The notes under the pieces: generated by a model | What the model saw: only the letters and a program-made list of their open reading frames with translations | What the model was told of the DNA's origin: nothing | Databases searched by the model: none | Made by a program: the position numbers and the translations under genes | Shown here: positions 7,589 to 14,993 of the stretch, piece by piece | How positions within the stretch are numbered: position 1 is the stretch's first letter | Layout: each line of letters starts with the position of its first letter | Source of the DNA: an uncultured Clostridia bacterium | Lineage (GTDB): Bacteria; Bacillota; Clostridia; TANB77; CAG-508 | DNA: 18,454 nucleotides | NCBI GenBank assembly: GCA_944390305.1 | Contig: CALXPX010000012.1 | Location: 1-18,454, forward strand | Direction of reading: 5' to 3'

Positions 7589-8764
7589 TTACTTATCTCC
7601 TATATCTGGATTTTCACTACCTTTATTAATATCTTTTTCTATTTTTTGAATTACTTGCGCCTTAATATCTTTTGTTGCTTCCTCGACTTGTGAAAGTTTT
7701 ACGCTTCCTGTTATATCTGAAATATCCTCTAATGTTATTTGTGCCTTTTTAGAATTTAAGTTTGCTATATCCATATCTTCTTGTTTTTCTTTTTTTACAA
7801 TTGCACTATTTAGACTTAATATATTTTCAATCTGTTCTTTATATCTAGGTTCTATATTAGCACAGACCTTGCTTATTAAACGGTATGCTCTTACTGGATC
7901 TACTTCTCCATTCTTTATTCTTTCAAAAAACTTAATATGTCTTTGTAATTGTTTGTCCCTTTTTAAGAGTGCTTCTAGATCTTCTTTTGTGCTATTATTA
8001 TCACTTTGCTTTTCAATTAATTCCTTTATACGATTACTTTCACCTTTAAAACCGGAAATTGCATCATTACTTGAAACATCAACTAAAACATTTTTTGCAC
8101 TTTCTAATCCATCTTTTTGAAATTCATCTGTATGACTTGCTATATATCCAATTACTTCGTGATTATTTTTACATGCTTTTTCTATAAATTCTTTATCACT
8201 TTTAAGATCACTAGATGCATATTTTAATGCTTCTGCATCAATTGCAACCGCCGCAACCATAAAAGCTTTATCATTAATAAGGTCTTTATTTTCTGTTATT
8301 AAATTTTCTATACTATTACTATTTTGTATATATCTTGTTATTTCTAGATTATTTTTCTTATATAAGTCTACTATAAATGTTTTATCTGACTCTAGTTCTG
8401 GAGCCATATATTTAACAACTTCTGGATTAATAGAAGCTGACTCTAACATAAATTGTTTATTTTTACTTAGTGGTGTACCTTTTATTAATTCAGGTTCTTC
8501 TTTTATAATTTCTAAGGCAAGCTCTACATCATTTTGCAAATTTTCGCCCAAGAAAGAAAATATAATATAAGTATTATATTCATTTTTTACAGCATATAAA
8601 AGTGGTTCCATAAAATCTCTATTTTCTCTGTCACTAGAAGATATCAAATTTTCTAATGCTGAAAAATCTTGATTTTCTATCTTTTCAATTACATCTTCTG
8701 GATACATATTACTTTTTCTTAAATCTTCTATTTTTAATTCTTTTGTATTTTGAAAATGCTCCAT
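7589..8764 (-). CDS. DUF4116-like repeat protein
   Basis: A 391-residue cytosolic protein. Its N-terminal half carries degenerate helical repeats of about 24 residues in the DUF4116 style: D-K/V-x-F-(3)-A-x(6)-ALKYAS-x-LKSDKEF. They are visible near 78-100, 101-125, 126-150, 163-188 and 189-210. The C-terminal half is charged and helical (about 245-370), probably coiled coil. DUF4116 proteins have no established biochemical function. The start is ATG 8764, 6 bases after AAGGAG. An in-frame TTG at 8824 would add a hydrophobic MYIIIILFIIVIV stretch, but that codes from the AT-rich promoter region and has no ribosome site, so the protein is not membrane-anchored. It is the first gene of a two-gene unit, divergent from the Nudix gene. 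Confidence 0.8.
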   Translation of the reverse strand: MEHFQNTKELKIEDLRKSNMYPEDVIEKIENQDFSALENLISSSDRENRDFMEPLLYAVKNEYNTYIIFSFLGENLQNDVELALEIIKEEPELIKGTPLSKNKQFMLESASINPEVVKYMAPELESDKTFIVDLYKKNNLEITRYIQNSNSIENLITENKDLINDKAFMVAAVAIDAEALKYASSDLKSDKEFIEKACKNNHEVIGYIASHTDEFQKDGLESAKNVLVDVSSNDAISGFKGESNRIKELIEKQSDNNSTKEDLEALLKRDKQLQRHIKFFERIKNGEVDPVRAYRLISKVCANIEPRYKEQIENILSLNSAIVKKEKQEDMDIANLNSKKAQITLEDISDITGSVKLSQVEEATKDIKAQVIQKIEKDINKGSENPDIGDK

Positions 8765-8790
8765 AAATTTCTCCTTATTTTTATTTACTA

Positions 8791-8824
8791 TTACTATTAT
8801 AAATAATATAATTATAATATACAA
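8791..8824. promoter_or_regulatory. Overlapping divergent promoters of the DUF4116-like and Nudix genes
   Basis: Minus strand: TTGTAT (8824-8819), 17-base spacer, TATAAT (8801-8796). Plus strand: TATAAT (8813-8818) with only a weak TTACTA (8791-8796) 16 bases upstream. The two -10 boxes lie within each other's promoters, so the genes may compete for polymerase. The region is almost pure A/T, so matches are partly expected by chance. Confidence 0.4.
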
Positions 8825-8843
8825 TATCTAGGAGGTAAATTTT

Positions 8844-9248
8844 ATGAATGTTGTAGGAATATGTTTTATAAAAAATGGTAAATTATTAGTCTCAAAATCT
8901 CGTACATCAAGAGGATTTTATACATTGGTTGGTGGAAAAGTAAAAAATGGCGAAGATATTTATTCCGCAGCTAAAAGAGAATGTGAAGAAGAAATTCCTG
9001 GTTTTACAATTTCTAAAAAAGATTTTAATCTTGTTTTAGATTTTTTTGAACATGCTACTTCTGATTATAATTTAATTATCCATATGCATATTTTAATTTC
9101 TAAAAAAGATATAGATGTAGAATTAAAAACAAGTGACGAGATACTAAAATATCATTGGTATAGTTTAGATGAAAATCCAAATATTCTTTCATCTTCTATA
9201 AAAGACCACTTTCTTCCATATGCAAAGAAAAATGGTCTATTATACTAA
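8844..9248 (+). CDS. Nudix hydrolase
   Basis: A 134-residue single-domain Nudix protein, which would hydrolyse a nucleoside diphosphate linked to another group using Mg2+ or Mn2+. The Nudix box is at 31-53: G31-x5-E37-x7-R45-E46-C-E-E49-E50, with Pro52 where the consensus has Gly. The catalytic Glu residues are all present. The substrate cannot be read from sequence; MutT-like nucleotide clean-up or ADP-ribose/NAD-type substrates are both possible. The start has AGGAGG 8 bases upstream. It is the only plus-strand gene in the left two thirds of the window, and its stop codon overlaps the stop of the convergent DUF3298 gene by 3 bases. Confidence 0.92.
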   Translation: MNVVGICFIKNGKLLVSKSRTSRGFYTLVGGKVKNGEDIYSAAKRECEEEIPGFTISKKDFNLVLDFFEHATSDYNLIIHMHILISKKDIDVELKTSDEILKYHWYSLDENPNILSSSIKDHFLPYAKKNGLLY

Positions 9249-9883
9249 CACTTTATTTTAAAAGTTAATATTCCACTTGAATAAGGTGCTATATCATATT
9301 GTTGATAATATATAATGATATTTCCATCTTGAAGATAATAGTTATCTACATTAAAAGATTGTATAGTTAAGCAACAATAATTTTCAAAATATATATCATT
9401 TCCACTTGCTATATCTTGCTCAATAAAATTATTAATATTTGTTACTATTTTAGATACATAATTTTTATCATTTTTAAAGAAATTTTTAAGTTGTATCATA
9501 CATCCTCTTCTAAAATCCCATGTTTGAGATGTCCTTTTAGTATTTCCATGTGCACCACCAGAGAAAATATAATCATCTATATATAAACTTACAATAAATT
9601 CAGTATTATATGTTATTTCAAAACTTGAATATACTTCATATACCATAATAGGATATCCATTTTTCTTATTATATTCATAAGTCTCTATTGCATCTTGAAA
9701 TAATTTTCCTTCGCTAAAATTTTTAAGCATCTTGGCCTTTTGATAATTATATACATTAAATTTTTCTATACTTTCTATCCACTTTTCTTCAATAATGTGT
9801 GGATATTCTATAGTATATTTTAAAATAACTTCTCCATTATATTTTAGCTCATCTTTAAAAACATTTTTATTAATATTATACAT
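9245..9883 (-). CDS. DUF3298-domain protein (RsiV-like C-terminal domain), no signal peptide
   Basis: A 212-residue protein. The first part (about 10-95) resembles the DUF4163 half that usually precedes DUF3298. The second part has the family signatures SGGAHGNT (108-115), an aromatic patch with TWDFRRGC (121-128) and YYQQYDIAPYSSGI (about 192-205). DUF3298 occurs in RsiV-type lysozyme-binding anti-sigma factors and in other cell-envelope proteins. Unlike those, this copy has no membrane segment or signal peptide, so it is either cytosolic or reaches its site by another route. It is last in the LysM-SodC-DUF3298 run, 37 bases after sodC. Its AGGGAGG lies in a hairpin (see 9888-9911). Confidence 0.8.
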   Translation of the reverse strand: MYNINKNVFKDELKYNGEVILKYTIEYPHIIEEKWIESIEKFNVYNYQKAKMLKNFSEGKLFQDAIETYEYNKKNGYPIMVYEVYSSFEITYNTEFIVSLYIDDYIFSGGAHGNTKRTSQTWDFRRGCMIQLKNFFKNDKNYVSKIVTNINNFIEQDIASGNDIYFENYCCLTIQSFNVDNYYLQDGNIIIYYQQYDIAPYSSGILTFKIKC

Positions 9884-9911
9884 AAAAACCTCCCTTTAGT
9901 CTTTAGGAGGT
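9884..9911 (-). other. Hairpin sequestering the Shine-Dalgarno of the DUF3298 gene
   Basis: Minus-strand ACCTCC (9911-9906) pairs with GGAGGT (9893-9888) across a 12-base loop, followed by TTTTT up to the ATG. It could act as a weak terminator for the upstream sodC message, as a block on initiation of the DUF3298 gene, or both. The short arms make this only a suggestion. Confidence 0.4.
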
Positions 9912-9920
9912 CTTATTTTA

Positions 9921-10370
9921 TTATCTTTTAATAATTCCACAAGCAATTTTTTCTCCTGAATTTCCAGAAGGTTGACTTGTAAAATCATCTGGCATACTAT
10001 GAATAATTACAGTCTTTCCTATAATATCTTTTAAATAAAATCTATCTGTTAAAAAATTCATATACGCATAACCTTTATTTTCAAAAAGTGGAGGTAAATC
10101 CCCTGCATGATGTGGATGATTACAGTTTCCAGGATTATAATGTGCTTTAGAATCTGCAAATTCATCTTTATCATTTCCACTGCAAGACGTCCCTTCATGA
10201 ATATGAAAACCAAATATTCTTTTATTACATTTTCCAATAGTTGTAGGCAAATTATATATTTTAGCAGTAATTAATACTCCTTTTGAGGTTTGCCTAAAAT
10301 TAACTATTCCTCTTATTCTAGGATACTTTTTACCTCCTTTTACTTCTGCTTTTGCTATATCAAGTAACAT
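9921..10370 (-). CDS. Cu/Zn superoxide dismutase family protein, cytosolic form
   Basis: The SodC fold dismutes superoxide to oxygen and hydrogen peroxide. This 149-residue copy has the copper ligands His56 and His58 (GFHIHEG), bridging His77 (AHYNP) and His124 (VIIH), and the zinc ligands His85, His88 and Asp91 (HPHHAGDLP). Cys63 and Cys144 match the conserved disulfide pair. The active-site Arg of the eukaryotic enzyme aligns with Lys141. There is no signal peptide, unlike most bacterial SodC, so it would work inside the cell or in a spore layer. The start has AAAGGAGG. It lies 22 bases after the LysM gene and before the DUF3298 gene, in one apparent operon. Metal sites are complete, so activity is plausible but unproven. 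Confidence 0.93.
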   Translation of the reverse strand: MLLDIAKAEVKGGKKYPRIRGIVNFRQTSKGVLITAKIYNLPTTIGKCNKRIFGFHIHEGTSCSGNDKDEFADSKAHYNPGNCNHPHHAGDLPPLFENKGYAYMNFLTDRFYLKDIIGKTVIIHSMPDDFTSQPSGNSGEKIACGIIKR

Positions 10371-10392
10371 AAAAACCTCCTTTTATATTATA

Positions 10393-10593
10393 TTAATAAG
10401 GCATTCTTTTGTTACTTATTGTTTTATTTGTATTTGGAAATATATATATTTTCTGACCAACTCTTAAATTATTTGGCTCTAATGCTAAATTTGTATTCAT
10501 TAACATTTCTACAGTTGTGTTATATTTTCTTGCCAAACTATATAAAGTATCTCCAGGCTTTATAACATATTCTATAGAACTTAATTCTCCCAT
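10393..10593 (-). CDS. Short single-LysM-domain protein
   Basis: A 66-residue protein consisting almost entirely of one LysM domain (8-53): YVIKPGDTLYSLARKYNTTVEMLMNTN followed by LRVGQKIYI. LysM domains bind N-acetylglucosamine-containing glycans such as peptidoglycan. There is no signal peptide, which is reminiscent of spore-coat or cortex LysM proteins made in the mother cell (inference). The start at 10593 follows AAGGGGTG. First gene of the LysM-SodC-DUF3298 run. I could not find a convincing promoter in 10594-10668, only AT-rich -10-like strings. Confidence 0.88.
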   Translation of the reverse strand: MGELSSIEYVIKPGDTLYSLARKYNTTVEMLMNTNLALEPNNLRVGQKIYIFPNTNKTISNKRMPY

Positions 10594-10668
10594 TATTTCA
10601 CCCCTTATATATAATATTATTTTTACAGAATTATGTCTACATATAAATATTATATATAAATACTTTAG

Positions 10669-10700
10669 GAAAAGCCTTGCCAGAAAAATCTGACAAGGCT
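10669..10700 (-). terminator. Terminator of the beta-CASP/MBL gene
   Basis: A strong GC-containing stem (10673-10684 with 10689-10700, one mismatch, including AGCCTTG/CAAGGCT) lies 19 bases after the stop at 10720, with TTTT on the minus strand. It separates the MBL gene from the LysM-SodC unit. Confidence 0.8.
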
Positions 10701-10719
10701 AGGCATCAAAGAAACAAAA

Positions 10720-12138
10720 TTAAAGATATTTAGTTGTTAGGGTTTTGATAAGTCCAAATGGTCCTATTCTAAAGACATACCTCCTATCCAAAATGCCAAC
10801 ATCTTTGGTATTTACTTCCAAACAAATCCTGTTAGCTAGAGCATCTTTTGCGTATTCTTCGCCATGAGTTACCAAAGTAAGTTTCAATTTTCTAAACTGT
10901 TTCAAAAAAGCTATTATTTCATCAGCTTTAGCATGAGCCGAAAATTCATTGGTATATTCTACCTCTGCAGCTTTCTTTATAAACAGTCCATTCATTTCAA
11001 CTTTTTCACCAATCCCTGCACTCTTAAGTTTGCCTCCTAAAGTATCTGGTGCTGTATAACCGGTAAAATGAATAAGTGAATTCGGTCTTCTTATAAATTC
11101 AGGAATATATATTTGCGCTGGACCATAACTGCCCATTCCTGAAGTTGTAAGAATAATTTGAGAATCTGAGTATTTTAGAACTGAATCTCTTGTGGTTTTG
11201 TCAACGAAAGTTAGATTTTGTGGTAGAAAGTCTCTCATTTCCTCTTTAATGTGCAAAGCTCCACTTGTAAAAAGGTGAGTGTACCTAATTCCAAGTTTTC
11301 CATCAAAACGTACTGGAATATTCCTATCTAGCATACCTTCTTTTTGGAATTCCTGCATCTTATATAAGATTTCCTGAGCACGTCCGAGAGAAAACACCGG
11401 TACAACAGCTGTTCCACCATATCTTATACACTTTTCAATGTTGTCCCTAAAGCACTCATGCATTTCATATGAATTCATATTACCATAAGTTGCTTCTGTG
11501 ACAATAGTCAAATTCAAATCTTTAACCCAATCATCAACTCCTTGCAAATCTAAGAAGATATTTTTGTTATTATAGTCTCCCATAAATAACAGATTGATGT
11601 CCTCATAACCAGGATAGCTAATTTGGACAAGCACAATGGCAGCGCCAATTAGATGTCCGTTATCAAAAAGAGTTATTTTAGTATACTTATTAACATATAC
11701 TGTTTGCCTCATTCTGATGCTTACCACTTGATTTAGAGAACCCTCAACATTAGATTCTGAATAAAGAGGTTTAACGTGATTCCGTTTTGAAAGATCTTTC
11801 AAAACCTTACAAGAATCTCCTAATGCCAAAGGAATTAATACCTTTGTATCTTCAGTTGTATAAATCTTTCCTCTAAAACCATTTTTAGTTAATAGAGGAA
11901 ACCGCCCCGTATGGTCCACATGGTTGTGTGTCACAACTGCAAAATCGATTTGTTCTGCAGAAAAGGTTAACTTACTATTATATATTTCACCTTCTCCTCC
12001 TTGGAATAATCCACAATCAATTATAAATTTCATTGTGTCTCCATTTGGAAATTTTGCAACACCTAAATGACAAGAACCTGTGACAGTATTACACTGAGTA
12101 CTAAGATCAACATAAGGTTGCCAATTTCTCGATCCCAT
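10720..12138 (-). CDS. Metallo-beta-lactamase-fold beta-CASP protein (RNase-like)
   Basis: A 472-residue protein of the CPSF73/YSH1-like beta-CASP group of metallo-beta-lactamases, which cut or trim RNA (some act on DNA). Zinc motifs are HNHVDH (71-76), His162 (NGHLIGAA) and Asp188 (MGDYN). The beta-CASP motifs follow: Glu215 (TEATYG, motif A), His402 (FSAHA, motif B) and His425 (THGEE, motif C), with SLGRAQE (250-256) between. All are intact, so nuclease activity is plausible. No KH or other RNA-binding extension is seen; it is not the longer RNase J architecture. The gene has its own promoter and terminator. Hand counts of three 60-base lines inside it give 37-42 percent GC, against 22-35 percent in three sampled lines of neighbouring genes, which suggests relatively recent acquisition. 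Confidence 0.9.
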   Translation of the reverse strand: MGSRNWQPYVDLSTQCNTVTGSCHLGVAKFPNGDTMKFIIDCGLFQGGEGEIYNSKLTFSAEQIDFAVVTHNHVDHTGRFPLLTKNGFRGKIYTTEDTKVLIPLALGDSCKVLKDLSKRNHVKPLYSESNVEGSLNQVVSIRMRQTVYVNKYTKITLFDNGHLIGAAIVLVQISYPGYEDINLLFMGDYNNKNIFLDLQGVDDWVKDLNLTIVTEATYGNMNSYEMHECFRDNIEKCIRYGGTAVVPVFSLGRAQEILYKMQEFQKEGMLDRNIPVRFDGKLGIRYTHLFTSGALHIKEEMRDFLPQNLTFVDKTTRDSVLKYSDSQIILTTSGMGSYGPAQIYIPEFIRRPNSLIHFTGYTAPDTLGGKLKSAGIGEKVEMNGLFIKKAAEVEYTNEFSAHAKADEIIAFLKQFRKLKLTLVTHGEEYAKDALANRICLEVNTKDVGILDRRYVFRIGPFGLIKTLTTKYL

Positions 12139-12151
12139 AAAAATCCCTCCA

Positions 12152-12167
12152 GATAATATATTATCTA
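12152..12167. promoter_or_regulatory. Perfect 16-bp palindrome in the MBL gene leader
   Basis: AGATAATATATTATCT is its own reverse complement. It lies between the promoter (start point near 12183) and the GGAGGG of the MBL gene, adjoining the ribosome site. It may be an operator or a leader hairpin. An AT-only core weakens the case. Confidence 0.45.
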
Positions 12168-12189
12168 GTCTATATTCGGATGCAATTAC

Positions 12190-12218
12190 ATTATATTGCT
12201 TATTTTTTCATAATTCAA
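12190..12218 (-). promoter_or_regulatory. Promoter of the beta-CASP/MBL gene
   Basis: Minus-strand TTGAAT (12218-12213), 17-base spacer and TATAAT (12195-12190), just downstream of the amidohydrolase stop. A loose inverted repeat GCAAT-N8-ATTGC (12182-12199) overlaps the -10. Confidence 0.75.
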
Positions 12219-12225
12219 GTATTTT

Positions 12226-13797
12226 CTAATATTTATACAATATTTCACCATTTTTTATAGTTTCAAGTATTTTTATATCTTTTATCTCATCAATTTGTAC
12301 TTTTAAAGGATCTTTATCTAAAATAACAAGATCTGCTAATTTGCCTTTTTTAATACTTCCCTTTATATCTTCTTCAAAATATTGATAAGCAGCATTAATA
12401 GTAATTCCTTTAAGTGCATCTAATATACTTATGCTTTCATCTTCTCCTAAAATTTTGCCAGTTTTAGTTTGTCTTTTTACACTAATCCATACACTTTCAA
12501 GCATATTTGGTTCTATTATAGGGGAATCTTGATGAAGTGTATAAATCATATTATTATTTATAGCACTTTTTACTGGGCTTATTTTACAGGCTCTATCTAA
12601 TCCAAAGTTTTTTATATGAGTATCTCCAAAGTAATATACATGACCTATAAAAAATGAAGGAATAAGTCCTAATTTTTTCGCTTCTTTTAATTCCTCAAAA
12701 GTTATTAATTGTGCATGAATAATAACTGGTCTTATATTTTTTACATCTCCTACCTCCATGCAAGAATGAATAAATTCTTCTGCTGCAGCATCGCCATTAC
12801 AATGAGCTAGTATTTGACAATTATTATCCTTAGCATATATTATATTTTTTATTACATCTTCATGCCTCATACTAGGATACCCTTTATATTCTTTATCTCC
12901 TATATATGGATTTTTCATCCATGCAGTTTTTCCTTGAGGCGATCCATCTAATATCATCTTTATACCATCAATTTTAAAATGTTTATCATAATTTTTGTAT
13001 GACTTAGAAAATTCTTTTTTAAATTTTTCTATACTGTCTAAATCTGGATAACCTACTAAATCTATTTTTAAAATATTTGCATTTAATAAAGCTTTATATA
13101 AAGGAAGAAGTTCTTTTGACATATATCCTTCTTGTACTGTAGCAATTCCATATGATAAATACTTATTTTGTGCCTGCTTATATCCTTTAAGGATTTTCTC
13201 TATATCAGGCATTGGCACCATTTTTAAATATTTGACAAAAGCAGCTTCTTCCATATAACCAGTTAACTTTCCGTTTGTTTTTTCTATTACCCCACCTTCT
13301 GGTGAATTTGCACTGTCTTTTACATCTAACATTTCTAATGCTTTAGTGTTAAAAACTCCAACATGTCCTGATTGATGCTGAAGAACTAATGGATTATTAG
13401 GTGCACATAAGTCCAAAAAATCTTTTTTAGGATGCATATATTCTTTTAAGTTGTTATGGTCATATCCACTTGCTATTATCCATTCATTTTCTTTAATACC
13501 ATTCTGATTTATATAATTAGTAATTTTATTCCTTATTTCATCAAAAGACGTGCAATCATTTAATTGCAGTTGCATATATGAATTAGCAACTGCTGAAAAA
13601 TGACTATGCGAATCAATAAAAGCTGGCAGAATAGTTTTTTTATTCATATCTATTACTTCTGTATTTTCTTCTTTTTTATCTAATATTTCTTCATTTGTTC
13701 CAACACCTTTTATAATTCCATTCTCTATTAAAATAGCTTCAGAGTATAGCTCATCTTCCATAGTTATTACATTAGCATTATACAAAATTTTTTTCAT
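12226..13797 (-). CDS. Amidohydrolase, YtcJ/Amidohydro_3 family
   Basis: A 523-residue metal-dependent amidohydrolase of the YtcJ/NfdA group, whose members hydrolyse amide or formyl-amide bonds; substrates are rarely known. The beta-sandwich N-terminal part (1-55) is followed by FIDSHSHF with His64 and His66. Then come the likely bridging Lys280 in GIKMILDGSPQGKTA, His332 (LAHCNGDA), His361 (IIHAQ) and Asp424 (TLHQDSP), all in the expected order. The C-terminal KGKLADLVILDKDP closes the sandwich domain. Length is normal for the family and no signal peptide is seen. The start follows TTAGGAGG. It lies 29 bases downstream of the YfcE-like gene and is probably co-transcribed with it; no terminator is evident after its stop. 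Confidence 0.9.
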   Translation of the reverse strand: MKKILYNANVITMEDELYSEAILIENGIIKGVGTNEEILDKKEENTEVIDMNKKTILPAFIDSHSHFSAVANSYMQLQLNDCTSFDEIRNKITNYINQNGIKENEWIIASGYDHNNLKEYMHPKKDFLDLCAPNNPLVLQHQSGHVGVFNTKALEMLDVKDSANSPEGGVIEKTNGKLTGYMEEAAFVKYLKMVPMPDIEKILKGYKQAQNKYLSYGIATVQEGYMSKELLPLYKALLNANILKIDLVGYPDLDSIEKFKKEFSKSYKNYDKHFKIDGIKMILDGSPQGKTAWMKNPYIGDKEYKGYPSMRHEDVIKNIIYAKDNNCQILAHCNGDAAAEEFIHSCMEVGDVKNIRPVIIHAQLITFEELKEAKKLGLIPSFFIGHVYYFGDTHIKNFGLDRACKISPVKSAINNNMIYTLHQDSPIIEPNMLESVWISVKRQTKTGKILGEDESISILDALKGITINAAYQYFEEDIKGSIKKGKLADLVILDKDPLKVQIDEIKDIKILETIKNGEILYKY

Positions 13798-13826
13798 AAG
13801 ATTTCCTCCTAATTCTTATGAATATA

Positions 13827-14366
13827 TTACCCTAATATTCTCTTTTCTATTACATTTCCATCTACATCTTTTAATAAAATTTCATTTTTATCCCAAATAA
13901 TATAACTATGTTTTGTATTCTCTTTTGGAAGAGATATAGAACCAGGATTTAAAAATAATATTCCGTCTTGACTTTTTATAAAACCTGTATGAAAATGCCC
14001 ATAAACTAATACATCAATATTTTTCTTTGGAAGATTATTTATGTTATACTTATGACCATGTGTAAAAATTACAACATTATTTTCTACAACCATTTCAATT
14101 TCATCTTCCATTTTAAATTCAGATATCATTTCATCCACTTCTGCATCACAATTTCCTTTAGTGCATAAAATAATATCTTTAAGTGAATTTAATATTTCAC
14201 ATACATGCATTGGATTATATTCTTTTGTAAGTATATTTCTAGGTCCATGATAATATAAATCACCTAATAAAATAAGTTTGTCTGGTTTTTCCTCTTCTAC
14301 TAATTTTTTTATTTTATCTGCATAATATCCAGACCCATGTATATCTGAAACAATTAATAATTTCAT
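13827..14366 (-). CDS. yfcE: YfcE/MJ0936-type metallophosphoesterase
   Basis: A 179-residue calcineurin-like phosphodiesterase. All metal motifs are present: D8-x-H10 (SDIHG), G35-D36 (LLGDLYYHGP), GN72CD, H103 and H105 (FTHGHKY), and GH124FH126. E. coli YfcE hydrolyses phosphodiesters in vitro with Mn2+; the physiological substrate is not established. No signal peptide. The start follows AAAGGAGG 6 bases upstream. It heads a two-gene run with the amidohydrolase. The hairpin just upstream (14389-14412) leaves no room for an obvious promoter of its own, so expression may depend on read-through from dut. Confidence 0.92.
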   Translation of the reverse strand: MKLLIVSDIHGSGYYADKIKKLVEEEKPDKLILLGDLYYHGPRNILTKEYNPMHVCEILNSLKDIILCTKGNCDAEVDEMISEFKMEDEIEMVVENNVVIFTHGHKYNINNLPKKNIDVLVYGHFHTGFIKSQDGILFLNPGSISLPKENTKHSYIIWDKNEILLKDVDGNVIEKRILG

Positions 14367-14384
14367 AAAAACCTCCTTTAATTA

Positions 14385-14412
14385 TAAAAGACATAAGTTA
14401 ATTCTTATGTCT
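14385..14412 (-). terminator. Probable (leaky) terminator after dut
   Basis: A perfect 9-bp inverted repeat AGACATAAG/CTTATGTCT (14389-14397 with 14404-14412) lies 15 bases after the dut stop. On the minus strand it is followed by only four T, then the YfcE ribosome site. The short T-run and the lack of a promoter behind it suggest partial termination. Confidence 0.6.
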
Positions 14413-14427
14413 CATATTTCTTTTTAG

Positions 14428-14889
14428 CTATTTAGATGTAGAACCAAATCCACCTATTCTTGTTCCTTCTGCTTCATCATCATCTGCTATTAAATATTTT
14501 TGGAAAATTCCTTGCCCAATTCTTTCACCTTTTTCTATTTTTACATCTTCGTCTTTAAAGTTCCAAACAGCAAACATAATATGCCCATCATTATCTTCAT
14601 TTCCATAATAATCTTTATCTATAATTCCAACACTATTTGCTAAAACTAGTCCTTTTTTCTTTGGATTAGAACTTCTATTGTATAAACATAACATTTCATC
14701 TTCCATCATATATGCTTTAATTCCAGTTTTTATTAAAGTTGGTGCCATTCCTTTCTTAAAACTTGGAACAATTACATCTTCTGCAGCTTCAAAATCATAT
14801 CCTGCAGCATATTTTGTTGTTCTCTTAGGAAGATTAATATTTTTATTTTCCCATCCTTTTGCTATTTCAAATCCTCTTTGTCTACTCAT
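14428..14889 (-). CDS. dut: dUTP diphosphatase
   Basis: Hydrolyses dUTP to dUMP and pyrophosphate, limiting uracil in DNA and feeding thymidylate synthesis. The 153-residue trimeric-type enzyme has all five motifs: AGYDFEA (29-35), NRSS (71-74), GIIDKDYYGN (88-97) with Asp91 and Tyr95, RIGQGIFQ (123-130) and the C-terminal RIGGFGSTSK (144-153). An insert of about seven Asp/Gly/Asn residues follows motif 3 (98-102). The start at 14889 follows AAAGGAAT at 11 bases. It has a strong promoter of its own and diverges from feoA. Confidence 0.95.
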   Translation of the reverse strand: MSRQRGFEIAKGWENKNINLPKRTTKYAAGYDFEAAEDVIVPSFKKGMAPTLIKTGIKAYMMEDEMLCLYNRSSNPKKKGLVLANSVGIIDKDYYGNEDNDGHIMFAVWNFKDEDVKIEKGERIGQGIFQKYLIADDDEAEGTRIGGFGSTSK

Positions 14890-14928
14890 TATTTTTATTC
14901 CTTTCTAAACTTAAAATTTTCTATAACA

Positions 14929-14957
14929 ATTTTAAAACATATAAACTTATATGTCAA
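14929..14957 (-). promoter_or_regulatory. dut promoter
   Basis: Minus-strand TTGACA (14957-14952), 17-base spacer, TAAAAT (14934-14929). Transcription should begin near 14922, about 33 bases before the dut ATG. The spacer is filled by an inverted repeat. Confidence 0.85.
14937..14954. promoter_or_regulatory. 18-bp dyad inside the dut promoter, candidate operator
   Basis: ACATATAA-AC-TTATATGT has perfect 8-base arms and fills the gap between -35 and -10 of dut, 40 bases upstream of feoA. It does not match the Fur, NrdR or LexA consensus as I know them. Confidence 0.5.
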
Positions 14958-14993
14958 TTACTGCATAAAATAATTATATAGGAAGGTAAATTT

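Noticed and set aside
8765..8824. Hydrophobic N-terminal extension of the DUF4116-like protein, resembling a membrane segment
   Set aside because: It begins at a TTG with no ribosome site and runs through the AT-rich promoter region; ATG 8764 has AAGGAG at 6 bases.
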